From Salipiger abyssi (GTDB lineage Bacteria > Pseudomonadota > Alphaproteobacteria > Rhodobacterales > Rhodobacteraceae): 64,000 nt of DNA. A program made the translations under genes and the position numbers. Shown here piece by piece: positions 33,706-43,244 of the stretch. The notes below the pieces were generated by a model, which saw nothing but the letters and a program-made list of their open reading frames with translations, did no database searches and was not told the origin of the DNA. Numbering within the stretch: the stretch's first letter is position 1; every line of letters starts with the position of its first letter. Location of the stretch: positions 1 through 64,000 of the forward strand of contig NZ_JAEKIS010000002.1 of the NCBI RefSeq assembly GCF_017311415.1, written 5' to 3'.

Positions 33706-34735
33706 AGCGGATCCTCGGGTCGAGAAGGCCGTAGAGGATATCGGCGATCAGGTTGAAGAGCACGATCAGGAAGGCGAAGATGAAGGTCAGCGTCATCACC
33801 ATCGGCAGATCGTTGGCAAAGAGCGCGGTGATCAGAAGCTGGCCGATGCCGTTCACCTTGAACACGTTCTCGGTGATGATCGCGCCTCCGAAGATGGCCG
33901 GCACGCCGAGCGCGATCACGGTGACCACCGGGATCATCGAGTTGCGCAGCACATGCACCATCACGACGATGGACTCCGACAGGCCCTTGGCCCGCGCGGT
34001 GCGCACGTAATCCTGGTTGAGATTGTCGAGCATCGAGGCGCGCATGTAGCGGCTCAACTGCGCGGTGGTTTGCAGCGCCAGCACCATCACCGGCATGATC
34101 ATCTGTTGCAGCTGGTATTTGAAGCTCGCCCAGTCCCGCACCTCATGGGTGGTGTCGTAGATCGACGGGAACCAGCCCAGATAGACCGAAAAGATCACGA
34201 TGAGCAGCGGCCCGGTGAAGAAGGGCGGAATCGAAAAGCCCACCATGGTGATGAAGGTCCCCGCCTGATCGAAGACGGAATATTGCCGGTAGGCGGAATA
34301 GATCCCGATGGGCAGCGCGATCAGCACGCCGACGATATAGGACATGCCGACGACCCACAGCGTCTGCGGAATGCGTTGCAGCACGATATCCATCACCGGC
34401 GAGCGCGTCTGCCAGGAGATCACCCGCAGCTCGCCCTGATAAAGCGCGGTATCTGGCAGCCAGCCCAGCAGGAAGCTGTCGCGGGTCAGCCAGTCGATAA
34501 AGATCTTGGGCTCGGTCCAGAACACCTGCACCAGCCATTTCCAGTATTGCACCAGTGGCGGCTCGCCGAGGCCGAGCGCCTGGCGCATCTTCTCTTTCAC
34601 CTCCGGCGGCACGGTGAGCGGAACCTGCGCCATGGGATCGCCGGGGGCGAGCTGGAGGAGCATGAAGATCACGAAACTGATGAACAGAAGCGTCGGGATC
34701 GACAGGATCAATCGTCGGGTTGCATAGGTCAGCAT
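33698..34735 (-). CDS. Peptide-type ABC transporter permease (DppB/OppB class)
   Basis: The 345-residue protein begins MLTYATRRLILSIPTLLFIS, a standard DppB start, and has the ATPase-contact loop DYVRTARAKGLSESIVVMVH followed by VLRNSMIPV. It sits between the binding-protein gene and its DppC-type partner. The 104-base gap before it contains a strong hairpin that may lower permease expression relative to the binding protein. Confidence 0.93.
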   Translation of the reverse strand: MLTYATRRLILSIPTLLFISFVIFMLLQLAPGDPMAQVPLTVPPEVKEKMRQALGLGEPPLVQYWKWLVQVFWTEPKIFIDWLTRDSFLLGWLPDTALYQGELRVISWQTRSPVMDIVLQRIPQTLWVVGMSYIVGVLIALPIGIYSAYRQYSVFDQAGTFITMVGFSIPPFFTGPLLIVIFSVYLGWFPSIYDTTHEVRDWASFKYQLQQMIMPVMVLALQTTAQLSRYMRASMLDNLNQDYVRTARAKGLSESIVVMVHVLRNSMIPVVTVIALGVPAIFGGAIITENVFKVNGIGQLLITALFANDLPMVMTLTFIFAFLIVLFNLIADILYGLLDPRIRYD

Positions 34736-34788
34736 GCGGCGCCTCGGGTCATGAGTTCAGCTATCCTCCGGTCGGGGACTGGCGGGAG

Positions 34789-34814
34789 ACGGGGCGGCGC
34801 AGGGGCCGCCCCGT
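34789..34814. promoter_or_regulatory. Intercistronic hairpin between binding-protein and permease genes
   Basis: Perfect 10-base arms, ACGGGGCGGC and GCCGCCCCGT, flank a 6-base loop, 26 bases after the binding-protein stop. A T-run follows only on the plus strand, so on the coding strand it is more likely an mRNA-stabilising or attenuating structure than a full terminator. Confidence 0.55.
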
Positions 34815-34839
34815 TTTCGTCAGGGGTTTCAGGTGGCGA

Positions 34840-36546
34840 TCAGCCGTCGATGCGATACCAGTCGGCGGCGTTCCAGAGCTCGGAATCCCAGGTGTTCAGG
34901 ACCACGCCGCCCAGCGTGTTGGAATGCGCCGAGACGCGGCCACGGTCGACCAGCGGGACGATGGTCATCGTGTCCTTGGTCAGCATCTCGTTGAGTTTCT
35001 TGGCGATCTCGCCGCGCTTTTCCAGCTCGCCGGTCTTCGCCAGCTCGTCGAGCAGCGCATCGTATTCCGGGTCGCAGAAGCGGTTGATGTTCTCGCCCTG
35101 CCACTGGCTCGACGGCTTCGGCTCGTTGCCGCAGCGATACATCGACAGGTAGGATTGCGGGTCGGTGCCGTCGAAGTTGTTGGCGTACATTTCCACGTCC
35201 GCATAGAACTTCTGGAAGGTGTCGGGCGAGCCCGGGTCACCGCCGAAGAACACCGAGCTGTCGACGTTGCGCAGTTCGGTCTCGACGCCGATCTGGCTCC
35301 ACCAGTCCTTGATCAGGGCCTGGAAGTCCTGGCGCACGGCGTTGGTCGAGGTCTGATAGAGCAGCGAAAGCTCCATGCCGTCCTTCTCGCGCACGCCGTC
35401 ACCGTCGGTGTCGGTCCAGCCGGCCTCTTCCAGCAGCGCCTTGGCGCCTTCGAGATCCTGCGTCAGGCATTCCTCGTTGGGCGAGGCGTAAAGCGCCGGG
35501 GCGGGAACCAGGTTACAGGTCGGACGGCCGGCCTGGCCATAGCCGATCTCGGTCAGAAGGCCGCGGTCGATGGCCATGGAGAGCGCCTTGCGCACGTTGA
35601 AATCCGACAGGATCGGGTGCGGATGCGCAACGGTGGAGCGCTCGCCCTCGGGCAGATCGGGCGAGGGATCGGTGAGGTTCATCTCGATCCGTTCGACCAG
35701 CGTGCCGAAGGCCGACACGGGCGTGCCGGTGCCGCCTTCGGACATCGAGGCGAGCACATCGGGGGCCAGCTGGAGGTTCCAGGCGTAATCGAACTCGCCG
35801 GTCTGAAGCACCGCGCGGGCCGCCGATTCCGCATCGCCGCCGCCTTTCAGCGTGGCCGTGGCAAAGGCGGGCTTGGCCGGATCACGGTAGTTGGGGTTGG
35901 CGGAGAGCGAAATCACGTCGTTCGGCTTGAACTCGTCGACCACGAAGGGGCCGGTGCCGACGGGGTAGAAATTCGCGTCGGTGCAGGACGAGGCATTGGC
36001 GCCGAGGCACTGTTCGAACTGCGCTTTCTGAAGAATCGGCGACTGGCCGCCCATGAACGGGCCGTAAGGGTTCGGCATCGGCTTGTCGAAATTCACCACC
36101 ACGGTCAGATCGTCCGGGGTTTCGATGCTTTCGACGCCGGTGAACTTGGCGAGCTGCGCGCAGCCGCCTTCGGGATGCATGCAGTATTCGCCGGTGAACT
36201 TCACATCCGCCGAGGTCACGGGGCTGCCGTCGGACCAGACGAGCCCGTCCTTAAGCGTCCAGGTGATCGAGGTCAGATCCTCGGACACGCCGCCGTTTTC
36301 CACGGTGGGGATTTCGGTGGCAAGATAGGGCACAAGCGCGCCGGTCTCGGTGTAACGGCCCAGCGGTTCAAGCACCAGCGAGGCGGCCTCGATGTCCTTC
36401 GTGCCGCCCGAAAGATAGGGGGTCATGATGGACGGCGCCTGCCAGTAGATGATGTTCACATGCCCGTCCTCGCCGCGCTCGGCAAAGGCGGCGGGGGCCA
36501 GCGCAGATGTGGCGACCGCCCCGAGCAAGAGGGTCTTGAGCGTCAT
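34840..36546 (-). CDS. Peptide ABC transporter periplasmic binding protein
   Basis: The 568-residue exported protein of the SBP_bac_5 (DppA/OppA) class has a signal peptide (LLLGAVATSALAPAAFAER) and family segments such as TWTLKDGLVWSDGSPVTSAD and VRKALSMAIDRGLL. At this length it is slightly larger than DppA and closer to OppA-like proteins. It captures the ligand for the adjacent permeases. Given the downstream deacylases, N-acylated amino acids or short peptides are reasonable ligands; this is inference. Confidence 0.92.
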   Translation of the reverse strand: MTLKTLLLGAVATSALAPAAFAERGEDGHVNIIYWQAPSIMTPYLSGGTKDIEAASLVLEPLGRYTETGALVPYLATEIPTVENGGVSEDLTSITWTLKDGLVWSDGSPVTSADVKFTGEYCMHPEGGCAQLAKFTGVESIETPDDLTVVVNFDKPMPNPYGPFMGGQSPILQKAQFEQCLGANASSCTDANFYPVGTGPFVVDEFKPNDVISLSANPNYRDPAKPAFATATLKGGGDAESAARAVLQTGEFDYAWNLQLAPDVLASMSEGGTGTPVSAFGTLVERIEMNLTDPSPDLPEGERSTVAHPHPILSDFNVRKALSMAIDRGLLTEIGYGQAGRPTCNLVPAPALYASPNEECLTQDLEGAKALLEEAGWTDTDGDGVREKDGMELSLLYQTSTNAVRQDFQALIKDWWSQIGVETELRNVDSSVFFGGDPGSPDTFQKFYADVEMYANNFDGTDPQSYLSMYRCGNEPKPSSQWQGENINRFCDPEYDALLDELAKTGELEKRGEIAKKLNEMLTKDTMTIVPLVDRGRVSAHSNTLGGVVLNTWDSELWNAADWYRIDG

Positions 36547-36732
36547 GAGTCTCTCCTTGTTGGGCTGCCGGCCACGGGGACCGGCTTTTGGTTTTTATGG
36601 AAGGGAATCACCCGAGCCCCGGCCGCGTTTCACAAGCGTCCTGAGCGCCGCGACGATCCCCGTCGTGCCAATCATCGAAACAGAACCCGTCAAAATTGCA
36701 AGCGCTGCCTTGGCGGAAACCATCGCGGGGGT

Positions 36733-36761
36733 TTGACAGTTTGGCGGGCCTGCCCGTAGCG
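36733..36761 (+). promoter_or_regulatory. Promoter for the double ATPase gene
   Basis: A consensus TTGACA (36733-36738) is followed after 17 bases by GTAGCG (36756-36761), about 30 bases before the start codon. The -10 box is weak. The 246-base divergent gap must also hold the leftward promoter; CGTCAA at 36688-36693 could be its -35 box. Confidence 0.5.
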
Positions 36762-36792
36762 TTTGCATTCATACATCTTCAGGAGTGCGCGC

Positions 36793-38613
36793 ATGCTCGA
36801 CAACCCCATCGCCCGGATCGACCGCCTTCGGGTCGAGTTCGAAACCAAGGACGGCACCGTCGCGGGCGTCGAGGATGTGAGCTTTGACGTCAATGCGGGC
36901 GAGACCGTCTGCATCGTCGGCGAATCGGGATCGGGCAAATCGGTCTCGTCGCTGTCGCTGATGCGGCTCATCGAGTTCGGCGGCGGCGAGATCGCCAATG
37001 GCCGCCTGCTTTTTGATCGCAAAGAGGGCGGCGAGCTGGATCTCGCCACCGCCGATCAGGATCTGATGCGCACGATCCGCGGCAACGAGATCGGCATGAT
37101 CTTTCAGGAGCCGATGACCGCGCTGAACCCGGTCTTCACCGTGGGCCGGCAGCTCACCGAGGGGCTGCGCGTGCATCGCGGCATGACCCGCGAACAGGCC
37201 GAGGCCCGCGCGCTGGAGCTGATGCAACAGGTGCGGATCCCCGAGCCCGAGCGGCGGCTTAAGCAATATCCGCACGAGCTTTCGGGCGGCATGCGCCAGC
37301 GCGTGGTGATCGCCATGGCGCTGGCCTGCAAGCCGCGTCTGCTCATTGCCGACGAGCCGACCACGGCGCTCGACGTAACGATTCAGGCCGAGATCCTGGC
37401 GCTGATGGACCGGCTCAAGCGCGAGACCGGCACGGCGGTGATGTTCATCACCCATGATATGGCGGTGGTGGCGCAGATGGCCGACCGCGTGGTCGTCATG
37501 TTCCGCGGCAACAAGGTCGAGGAGGGCACCGCCGAGGAGATCTTCGAACGCCCGCAGCACCCGTATACCAAGGCGCTGCTGGCGGCCGTGCCCAAGCTGG
37601 GCGAGATGAAGGGCAAGGCGCTGCCCGAGCCGATGCGGCTCCTGGGACGCGAACAGGACGAGGTGAAGCCGATCCCCGGTACCGACCAGCCGCTGCTGAC
37701 GGTCGAGGGGCTGACCACGCGCTTTCCGGTCAAGGGCGGCTTTTTTCGTCGCACCATCGCCAATGTGCATGCGGTCGAGGATCTGAACTTCGTGCTCAAC
37801 AAGGGCCAGACGCTGAGCCTCGTTGGGGAATCGGGCTGCGGCAAGTCGACGGCGGGCCGCTCGATTCTGCGGCTGGTGGAGCCGATGCGCGGGCGCGTCG
37901 ATCTCGATGGCACCGATATCATGGGGTTGGGGCCAAACATGCTGCGCGACGAGCGGCGGCAGATGCAGATGATCTTTCAGGATCCCTTTGCCTCGCTCAA
38001 TCCGCAGATGAACCTCGCCGATCAAGTGGCCGAGCCGATGCGGAATTACGGCACCCATTCGGGATCGGCGATGATGGACCGGGTGGCGATGCTCTTCGAC
38101 CGGGTGGAGCTGCCGCGCAGCTTCATGCGCCGATTCCCGCACGAGCTGTCTGGCGGGCAGCGGCAACGGATCGCCATCGCCCGGGCGCTGGCGCTGAACC
38201 CCAAGCTGATCGTCTCGGACGAGGCGGTCTCGGCGCTGGACGTGTCGGTGCAGGCGCAGGTGCTGAACCTGATGATGGAATTGCAGGCGGAGATGGGGCT
38301 CTCCTATCTCTTCATCAGCCACGACATGGCGGTGGTCGAGCGGGTGAGCCACAAGGTGGGGGTGATGTATCTCGGGCGCATCGTCGAGATCGGCCCGCGC
38401 GCGGCGGTATTCGAGAATCCGCAGCACCCTTATACCCAAGCGCTGATGAAGGCGGTGCCGATTGCCGACCCGCATATGCGGAAATCCGAAAAGGATCTGA
38501 ATTTCAAACCGATTCCCTCGCCCATTCACCCGGTGGGCTATGAGCCCGAGCCCAATGTTTATGATGAGGTGGCGCCGGGGCATTTCGTGCTGACCTCGGA
38601 TAGCGGCTACTAG
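36793..38613 (+). CDS. Double ATP-binding subunit of the peptide ABC transporter (DppD-DppF fusion)
   Basis: One 606-residue protein contains two complete ABC ATPase domains. The first has Walker A GESGSGKS, signature LSGGMRQR and Walker B LLIADEPT. The second has GESGCGKST, LSGGQRQR and LIVSDEAVSALD. Each is followed by the oligopeptide-type C-terminal segment (HPYTKALL and HPYTQALM). It powers the divergently encoded permease pair. The ATG at 36793 is preceded by AGGAG, so the upstream extension of the frame is discarded. Confidence 0.94.
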   Translation: MLDNPIARIDRLRVEFETKDGTVAGVEDVSFDVNAGETVCIVGESGSGKSVSSLSLMRLIEFGGGEIANGRLLFDRKEGGELDLATADQDLMRTIRGNEIGMIFQEPMTALNPVFTVGRQLTEGLRVHRGMTREQAEARALELMQQVRIPEPERRLKQYPHELSGGMRQRVVIAMALACKPRLLIADEPTTALDVTIQAEILALMDRLKRETGTAVMFITHDMAVVAQMADRVVVMFRGNKVEEGTAEEIFERPQHPYTKALLAAVPKLGEMKGKALPEPMRLLGREQDEVKPIPGTDQPLLTVEGLTTRFPVKGGFFRRTIANVHAVEDLNFVLNKGQTLSLVGESGCGKSTAGRSILRLVEPMRGRVDLDGTDIMGLGPNMLRDERRQMQMIFQDPFASLNPQMNLADQVAEPMRNYGTHSGSAMMDRVAMLFDRVELPRSFMRRFPHELSGGQRQRIAIARALALNPKLIVSDEAVSALDVSVQAQVLNLMMELQAEMGLSYLFISHDMAVVERVSHKVGVMYLGRIVEIGPRAAVFENPQHPYTQALMKAVPIADPHMRKSEKDLNFKPIPSPIHPVGYEPEPNVYDEVAPGHFVLTSDSGY

Positions 38614-38727
38614 GGGAGAGGCGCGGGGCTCCGCCCCCGCGACCCCCGTTCCGCTCGCGCTCGTTGACAGGGGCGCTGCGTATGAAAAGGGGGGCGTTGC
38701 CCCTCGCGCGACGGGGCGCGCTCACCC

Positions 38728-38748
38728 GAGTATTTCCGGAAAGATGAA
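38728..38748 (+). repeat. GAGTATTT-type repeat before the ArgE-like gene
   Basis: GAGTATTTCCGGAAAGATGAA matches the copies at 13879 (inverted) and 50508. It lies within a 257-base gap (38614-38870) whose first part is also GC-rich inverted sequence (GCGGGGCTCCGCCCCCGC). Here the repeat ends 122 bases before the next start codon. Confidence 0.6.
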
Positions 38749-38870
38749 CCTGGCTTTTGTGAGGGAAATTTGGGCGGGGTCGGTCTTCGGATGCCGGCTA
38801 TGCGGCGGGCGCTCTTGCGGGCCGCTCGGGGCGGGCTTAGGTCATTGGTGAACGAACAAAGGACCCCCAA

Positions 38871-40037
38871 ATGCCGACCCGCCTGTCCCCGCGCGAGATC
38901 CTCGCGCATCTGGTGAGCTTTCCCACCGTCAGCCGCGATACCAACCTGCCGCTGATCGACTGGGTGGAGGGCTATCTGGGCAAGCACGGCATCGACAGCC
39001 ACCGCCATTACAAAGAGGCCGAGCCCGATCTCAAGGCGGCGCTCTTTGCCCATGTGGGGCCGGCGGAGGAAGGCGGCGTGGTGCTCTCGGGGCATACGGA
39101 TGTGGTGCCGGTCGACGGGCAGGAATGGACCTCCGATCCCTGGACACTGACCGAACGCGACGGGCGGCTCTACGGGCGCGGTTCCACCGATATGAAGGGC
39201 TTTGACGCGCTGGCGATCTGGGCGCTGGTCGAGGCGAAGCATCGCGGCGTGATGCGGCCCCTGCAACTGGCGCTGACCTATGACGAAGAGATCGGCTGCA
39301 CCGGCGCCGCCGATCTGGTGGCGGCGATGCAGGGTGTGGTGCCCAAGGCGGCCTCGGCGATCATCGGCGAGCCGACGATGATCAAGGCGGTGACCGGTCA
39401 CAAGGGCGGGGTGAATTTCTGGATCCATGTGCATGGGGTCGAGGTGCACAGCTCGATCCTGCATACCGGCGTCTCGGCGATCATGTGGGGCGCGAAGCTC
39501 ATCGAATGGGCCAATGCGCAGAACGCCGCAAATGCCGCCGCCAAGCCCGGCGAGATCGCCGCGCTCTTCGATCCGCCTTACACCAACGTGCATGTGGGCC
39601 AGATCCATGGCGGCACCGCGCACAACATCACCGCCAAGGATTGCGCATTCGGCATGAGCTTTCGCGTCATCCCCGGCGAAGACCCGGAGGATTGGGCGCG
39701 GCGTCTGATGGAGGCGGTGACCGCGCTGGAGGCAGAGATGAAGGCGGTGCATCCCGATGCCTGGATCGAGGTCACGCGGATGTTCGATCTGCCGCCGCTT
39801 AAACCCACCGAGGGCAACAGCGCCGAGGAACTGGTGCGTCAGGTCACCGGCGACAACGGTGTGATGCAGGTGAGCTACGGCACCGAGGCCAGCCATTTTC
39901 AGGCCGGCGGCTACGACGCGGTGGTCTGCGGACCGAGCGACATCACCATCGCCCACAAGCCCGACGAATATATCGAGATCTCGCAGCTCGACGCCGGGCA
40001 GCGCTTTATGGACGGGCTGCTGGAGCGGTTGCGATGA
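38871..40037 (+). CDS. argE: Acetylornithine deacetylase-like M20 peptidase
   Basis: The 388-residue protein is of the ArgE/DapE M20A type and removes the acetyl group from N-acetylornithine or a similar N-acyl amino acid. Metal-site residues are seen in SGHTDVVPVDG, YGRGSTDMKGF and TYDEEIGCTGA, and the C-terminal ligand in GPSDITIAHKPDEY. Its position ahead of an FAD amino-acid oxidase-type gene and an M20D amidohydrolase points to catabolic rather than arginine-biosynthetic use, so the symbol is tentative. Confidence 0.85.
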   Translation: MPTRLSPREILAHLVSFPTVSRDTNLPLIDWVEGYLGKHGIDSHRHYKEAEPDLKAALFAHVGPAEEGGVVLSGHTDVVPVDGQEWTSDPWTLTERDGRLYGRGSTDMKGFDALAIWALVEAKHRGVMRPLQLALTYDEEIGCTGAADLVAAMQGVVPKAASAIIGEPTMIKAVTGHKGGVNFWIHVHGVEVHSSILHTGVSAIMWGAKLIEWANAQNAANAAAKPGEIAALFDPPYTNVHVGQIHGGTAHNITAKDCAFGMSFRVIPGEDPEDWARRLMEAVTALEAEMKAVHPDAWIEVTRMFDLPPLKPTEGNSAEELVRQVTGDNGVMQVSYGTEASHFQAGGYDAVVCGPSDITIAHKPDEYIEISQLDAGQRFMDGLLERLR

Positions 40038-41377
40038 TCTTTCCGTTCCGCGACGAGGGGCCCGTCGAGCACGATGGCCCGCTGCCCGAGGCCTGCGATC
40101 TCGCGGTGATCGGCGGCGGGGTGATCGGCATCTCGACGGCGCTTTACGCGGCGCGGGCAGGGCTGAACGTGGTGCTGCTGGAAAAGGGCCGGGTGGCCGC
40201 CGAGCAGAGCTCGCGCAACTGGGGCTGGATCCGGGTGCAGGGCCGCGACATGGCCGAGATCCCGATCGCGCTTGAGGCGCAGGATCTCTGGCCGCAGCTC
40301 GACGCGGACTGCGGCGGGCGGCTCGGCGTGAAACAGGTGGGGGTGAGCTATCTCGCCCGCAGCGACAAGGAGATGGCGGGCTTTGCCGGCTGGTTGGAAG
40401 AGGCCAGACCGCTCGGCGTGTCGTCCTGCCTGCTGGATGCCGAAGAAACCAGAACGTTGCTCGGCGCCGAAGACAGCCCCTGGGTCGGCGCGCTGCATAC
40501 GCCCACCGACATGAAGGGCGAGCCCTGGGTGGCGGTGCCGGAGCTGGCGCGGCTCGCGAGTTCCGAGGGCGCCACGATCCGCGAGCGCTGTGCCGTGCGC
40601 GGGCTCGACATGCAGGGCGGCAGGGTCGCCGGGGTCGTCACCGAAAAGGGCCGCATCGCCTGCGCGCAGGTGGTGCTGGCGGGCGGGGCGTGGTCCTCGC
40701 TCTTCCTGCGCCGGCACGGGGTGCGCATCCCGCAACTCTCGGTGCGCTCCACCGCCATGGCGACGGAGCGGCTGCCGCAGGGGGTGAACACCGCGGCGGT
40801 GGACGATGCGCTGGCCTTTCGTCCGCGCGACGATGGCGGCTACACGCTGGCGCCGGCAGGGTTTGCCGAGCTCTTCATCGGGCCGGATGCGTTTCGCGGG
40901 CTCAAGACCTATCTGCCGCTGGCGATCTCGGGCGATTTCGACGTGCATCTGCGAGCGCCGGCGCCGGCAGGCTATCCGGATGCCTGGGGCACGCCGCGCC
41001 GCTGGGGCGACGGTGACGAGACGCCTTTCGAGCGCATGCGCATTCTCTCTCCCGAGCCCAACGCCGCCAAGGTCGCCGAGATGCGCCGGCGGTTCGGGCA
41101 GCATTTCCCGCAGATGGGCGAGGTGCCCTTGCAGGCCGCCTGGGCCGGGATGATCGACGTGATGCCCGATGTGGTGCCGGTGGTCGACCGGGTGCCGGAG
41201 CTGCCGGGGCTGAACGCGGTCACCGGCATGTGCGGCCACGGGTTCGGCATCGGCCCCGCCTTCGGGCGCATCGCCGCAGACATGGCGCAGGAGCGCGATC
41301 CCGGCCACGATCTGAACCGCTTCCGCATCACGCGCTTTTCCGACGGGTCGAAACTGATCCCCGGACCCAATATCTGA
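40034..41377 (+). CDS. FAD-dependent amino-acid oxidoreductase (DAO family)
   Basis: The 447-residue protein has the FAD dinucleotide motif VIGGGVIGIS near residue 28, the second contact LLEKGRVAAEQSSRNWGWIR and a C-terminal GMCGHGFGIGPAFG loop. It belongs to the DadA/glycine-oxidase-like DAO group and probably oxidises a D- or N-substituted amino acid. Its start overlaps the preceding gene by four bases. The substrate may be the product of the adjacent deacylases. Confidence 0.88.
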   Translation: MIFPFRDEGPVEHDGPLPEACDLAVIGGGVIGISTALYAARAGLNVVLLEKGRVAAEQSSRNWGWIRVQGRDMAEIPIALEAQDLWPQLDADCGGRLGVKQVGVSYLARSDKEMAGFAGWLEEARPLGVSSCLLDAEETRTLLGAEDSPWVGALHTPTDMKGEPWVAVPELARLASSEGATIRERCAVRGLDMQGGRVAGVVTEKGRIACAQVVLAGGAWSSLFLRRHGVRIPQLSVRSTAMATERLPQGVNTAAVDDALAFRPRDDGGYTLAPAGFAELFIGPDAFRGLKTYLPLAISGDFDVHLRAPAPAGYPDAWGTPRRWGDGDETPFERMRILSPEPNAAKVAEMRRRFGQHFPQMGEVPLQAAWAGMIDVMPDVVPVVDRVPELPGLNAVTGMCGHGFGIGPAFGRIAADMAQERDPGHDLNRFRITRFSDGSKLIPGPNI

Positions 41378-41456
41378 CATCCAATCAGGCCGCGCTTGCC
41401 GCCCGCACCGGGCGGTGGCAGGCTTTTCGCAAGATACGACAACAGGAGCCAAAGAC

Positions 41457-42620
41457 ATGCCCGTCAAGAACCGTTTCGCCGAGTTGCAGGACGAAATCAC
41501 CGCCTGGCGACGCGATTTCCACGAAAACCCGGAGATCCTCTTCGACACCCACCGCACCGCCGGCATCGTCGCTGAAAAGCTGCGCGAATTCGGTTGCGAC
41601 GAGGTGACCGAGGGCATCGGCCGCACCGGTGTGGTCGGCGTCATCAAGGGCAAGGCCAGCGGCTCGGGCAAGGTGATCGGGCTGCGCGCCGATATGGATG
41701 CGCTCCCGATCCACGAGGCGACGGGGCTCGACTATGCCTCCAAGACTCCGGGCGCCATGCATGCCTGCGGTCATGACGGCCACACCGCCATGCTGCTGGG
41801 GGCGGCGAAATACCTCTCCGAGACGCGCAATTTCGACGGCACCGTGGTGGTGATTTTCCAACCCGCCGAAGAGGGCGGCGGCGGCGGGCGCTTCATGTGC
41901 GAGGATGGGCTGATGGAGCGCTGGGGCATCCAGGAGGTCTACGGCATGCACAACTGGCCCGGCGTGCCCACAGGGCAGTTCGCCATCCGGCCCGGCGCCT
42001 TCTTTGCCGCCACCGATCAGTTCGAGATCACCGTGCACGGCAAGGGCGGTCACGCCGCCAAGCCGCATCAGGCCACCGACCCTCTGGTGACATCGGCGCA
42101 TGTGGTGACCGCGCTGCAAAGCATCGTCAGCCGCAATTCCGACCCCGACGATCAGATGGTGATCTCTGTCACCTCGATCGAAAGCTCGTCGAAGGCCTTC
42201 AACGTGATCCCCGCCGCCGTCACCATGCGCGGCACCATGCGCACCATGTCGAAGGCGAACCGGGACCTTGGCGAGGAGCGGATCAAGGCCCTGGTCGCCG
42301 CCACTGCGCAGGCGCTCGGCTGCGAGGCCGAAATCAAATGGATTCCGGGCTATCCGGCGATGGTCAACAGCGAGGCTCAGACCGAGTTCGCCGCCGATGT
42401 GGCCGAAGCGATTGCCGGCGCCTGCGAGCGGGATGCGCCGATCACCATGGGCGGCGAGGATTTCGCCTATATGCTCGAAGAACGCCCCGGCGCCTATATC
42501 CTCGTGGGCAACGGCCCCTCTGCCGATGTTCACAACCCCGAGTACAACTTCAACGACGAGGCAATTCCCGCAGGCTGTTCGTGGTGGGCCGAGGTCGTGG
42601 AGCGGCGGATGCCTGCCTGA
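41457..42620 (+). CDS. M20 metallo-amidohydrolase, third paralogue
   Basis: This 387-residue M20D enzyme is related to the tandem pair at 6117 and 7317, with HACGHDGHTAMLLGAAKYL, QPAEEGGGGG and HNPEYNFND. The ATG at 41457 follows AGGAG at a good distance. It closes the transporter/deacylase/oxidase cluster. The AATAC-type DNA block shared by the tandem pair is absent here, so this is an older paralogue. Confidence 0.88.
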   Translation: MPVKNRFAELQDEITAWRRDFHENPEILFDTHRTAGIVAEKLREFGCDEVTEGIGRTGVVGVIKGKASGSGKVIGLRADMDALPIHEATGLDYASKTPGAMHACGHDGHTAMLLGAAKYLSETRNFDGTVVVIFQPAEEGGGGGRFMCEDGLMERWGIQEVYGMHNWPGVPTGQFAIRPGAFFAATDQFEITVHGKGGHAAKPHQATDPLVTSAHVVTALQSIVSRNSDPDDQMVISVTSIESSSKAFNVIPAAVTMRGTMRTMSKANRDLGEERIKALVAATAQALGCEAEIKWIPGYPAMVNSEAQTEFAADVAEAIAGACERDAPITMGGEDFAYMLEERPGAYILVGNGPSADVHNPEYNFNDEAIPAGCSWWAEVVERRMPA

Positions 42621-42713
42621 GGGTTGGGCAGATGACGCTCGCTCACGAAAAGGTCAAAAAGATTCTGTAGGTTACATTTTTATTCTAACATTCAGATGTG
42701 TACCATCTAGGGG

Positions 42714-42741
42714 ACCGGCGCGGCGTCACACCCGCGCCGGT
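42714..42741 (+). promoter_or_regulatory. Strong hairpin in the cytochrome c-prime gene leader
   Basis: Perfect 10-base arms, ACCGGCGCGG and CCGCGCCGGT, enclose CGTCACAC. An AT-rich stretch (42667-42710) just upstream probably holds the cytochrome promoter. The hairpin could end the M20 transcript or protect the cytochrome mRNA. Confidence 0.5.
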
Positions 42742-42779
42742 TCTGTGTTCAACCCATGTTACAAGGGATCTCATCCGAC

Positions 42780-43241
42780 ATGCGCAAGGTTCTCCTCTCA
42801 GCTTTGATCGCTGCCGTTCCCGCCACGATGGCACTGGCGCAAACCGCCGAAAACGAAACCGTCAAGGCGCGCCGCGCCTTCTACACCATGCTTGGCTTTG
42901 AAATGGGCGGTCTTGCCGCCATGGCGCAGGGCAAGGTCGAGTACGACGCCGAAGCCGCACAGGCCCACGCCGCCGATATGGTCACGCTGACCGGGCTTCA
43001 CACGGCGGATTTCTATGCGCCGGGCACCTCCAAGGACGATCTGCCGGGCGAGACCCGGGCGCTGCCGGTGATCTGGGAAGACATGGGCGCGTTCCAGGAA
43101 AAGGGTCAGGCCTTTGGCGCCGCCCTGGCAGAGCTCAACACCGCCGCGGGCGGTGGGCTCGACGCGCTGCGCCCCGCCGTGGGCAAGCTCGGCGGCGCCT
43201 GCAAGGCCTGCCACGACGATTTCCGCGCCGCGGATTTCTGA
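42780..43241 (+). CDS. Cytochrome c-prime-type class II cytochrome
   Basis: The 153-residue exported protein has a signal peptide (VLLSALIAAVPATMALAQ) and a single heme attachment site, CKACH (141-145), at the C-terminal end, as in four-helix cytochromes c-prime and c556. These proteins bind NO or carry electrons in the periplasm. The next gene, encoding a cytochrome b561, follows after three bases, forming a likely two-component membrane-to-periplasm electron path. Confidence 0.9.
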   Translation: MRKVLLSALIAAVPATMALAQTAENETVKARRAFYTMLGFEMGGLAAMAQGKVEYDAEAAQAHAADMVTLTGLHTADFYAPGTSKDDLPGETRALPVIWEDMGAFQEKGQAFGAALAELNTAAGGGLDALRPAVGKLGGACKACHDDFRAADF

Positions 43242-43244
43242 GCC

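Noticed and set aside
34789-34814. Full transcription terminator splitting the binding-protein and permease genes
   Set aside because: The T-run is on the wrong strand for the leftward operon; kept only as an intercistronic hairpin.
42660-42710. FNR-type anaerobic box upstream of the cytochrome c-prime gene
   Set aside because: The AT-rich stretch contains no TTGAT-n4-ATCAA-like palindrome.
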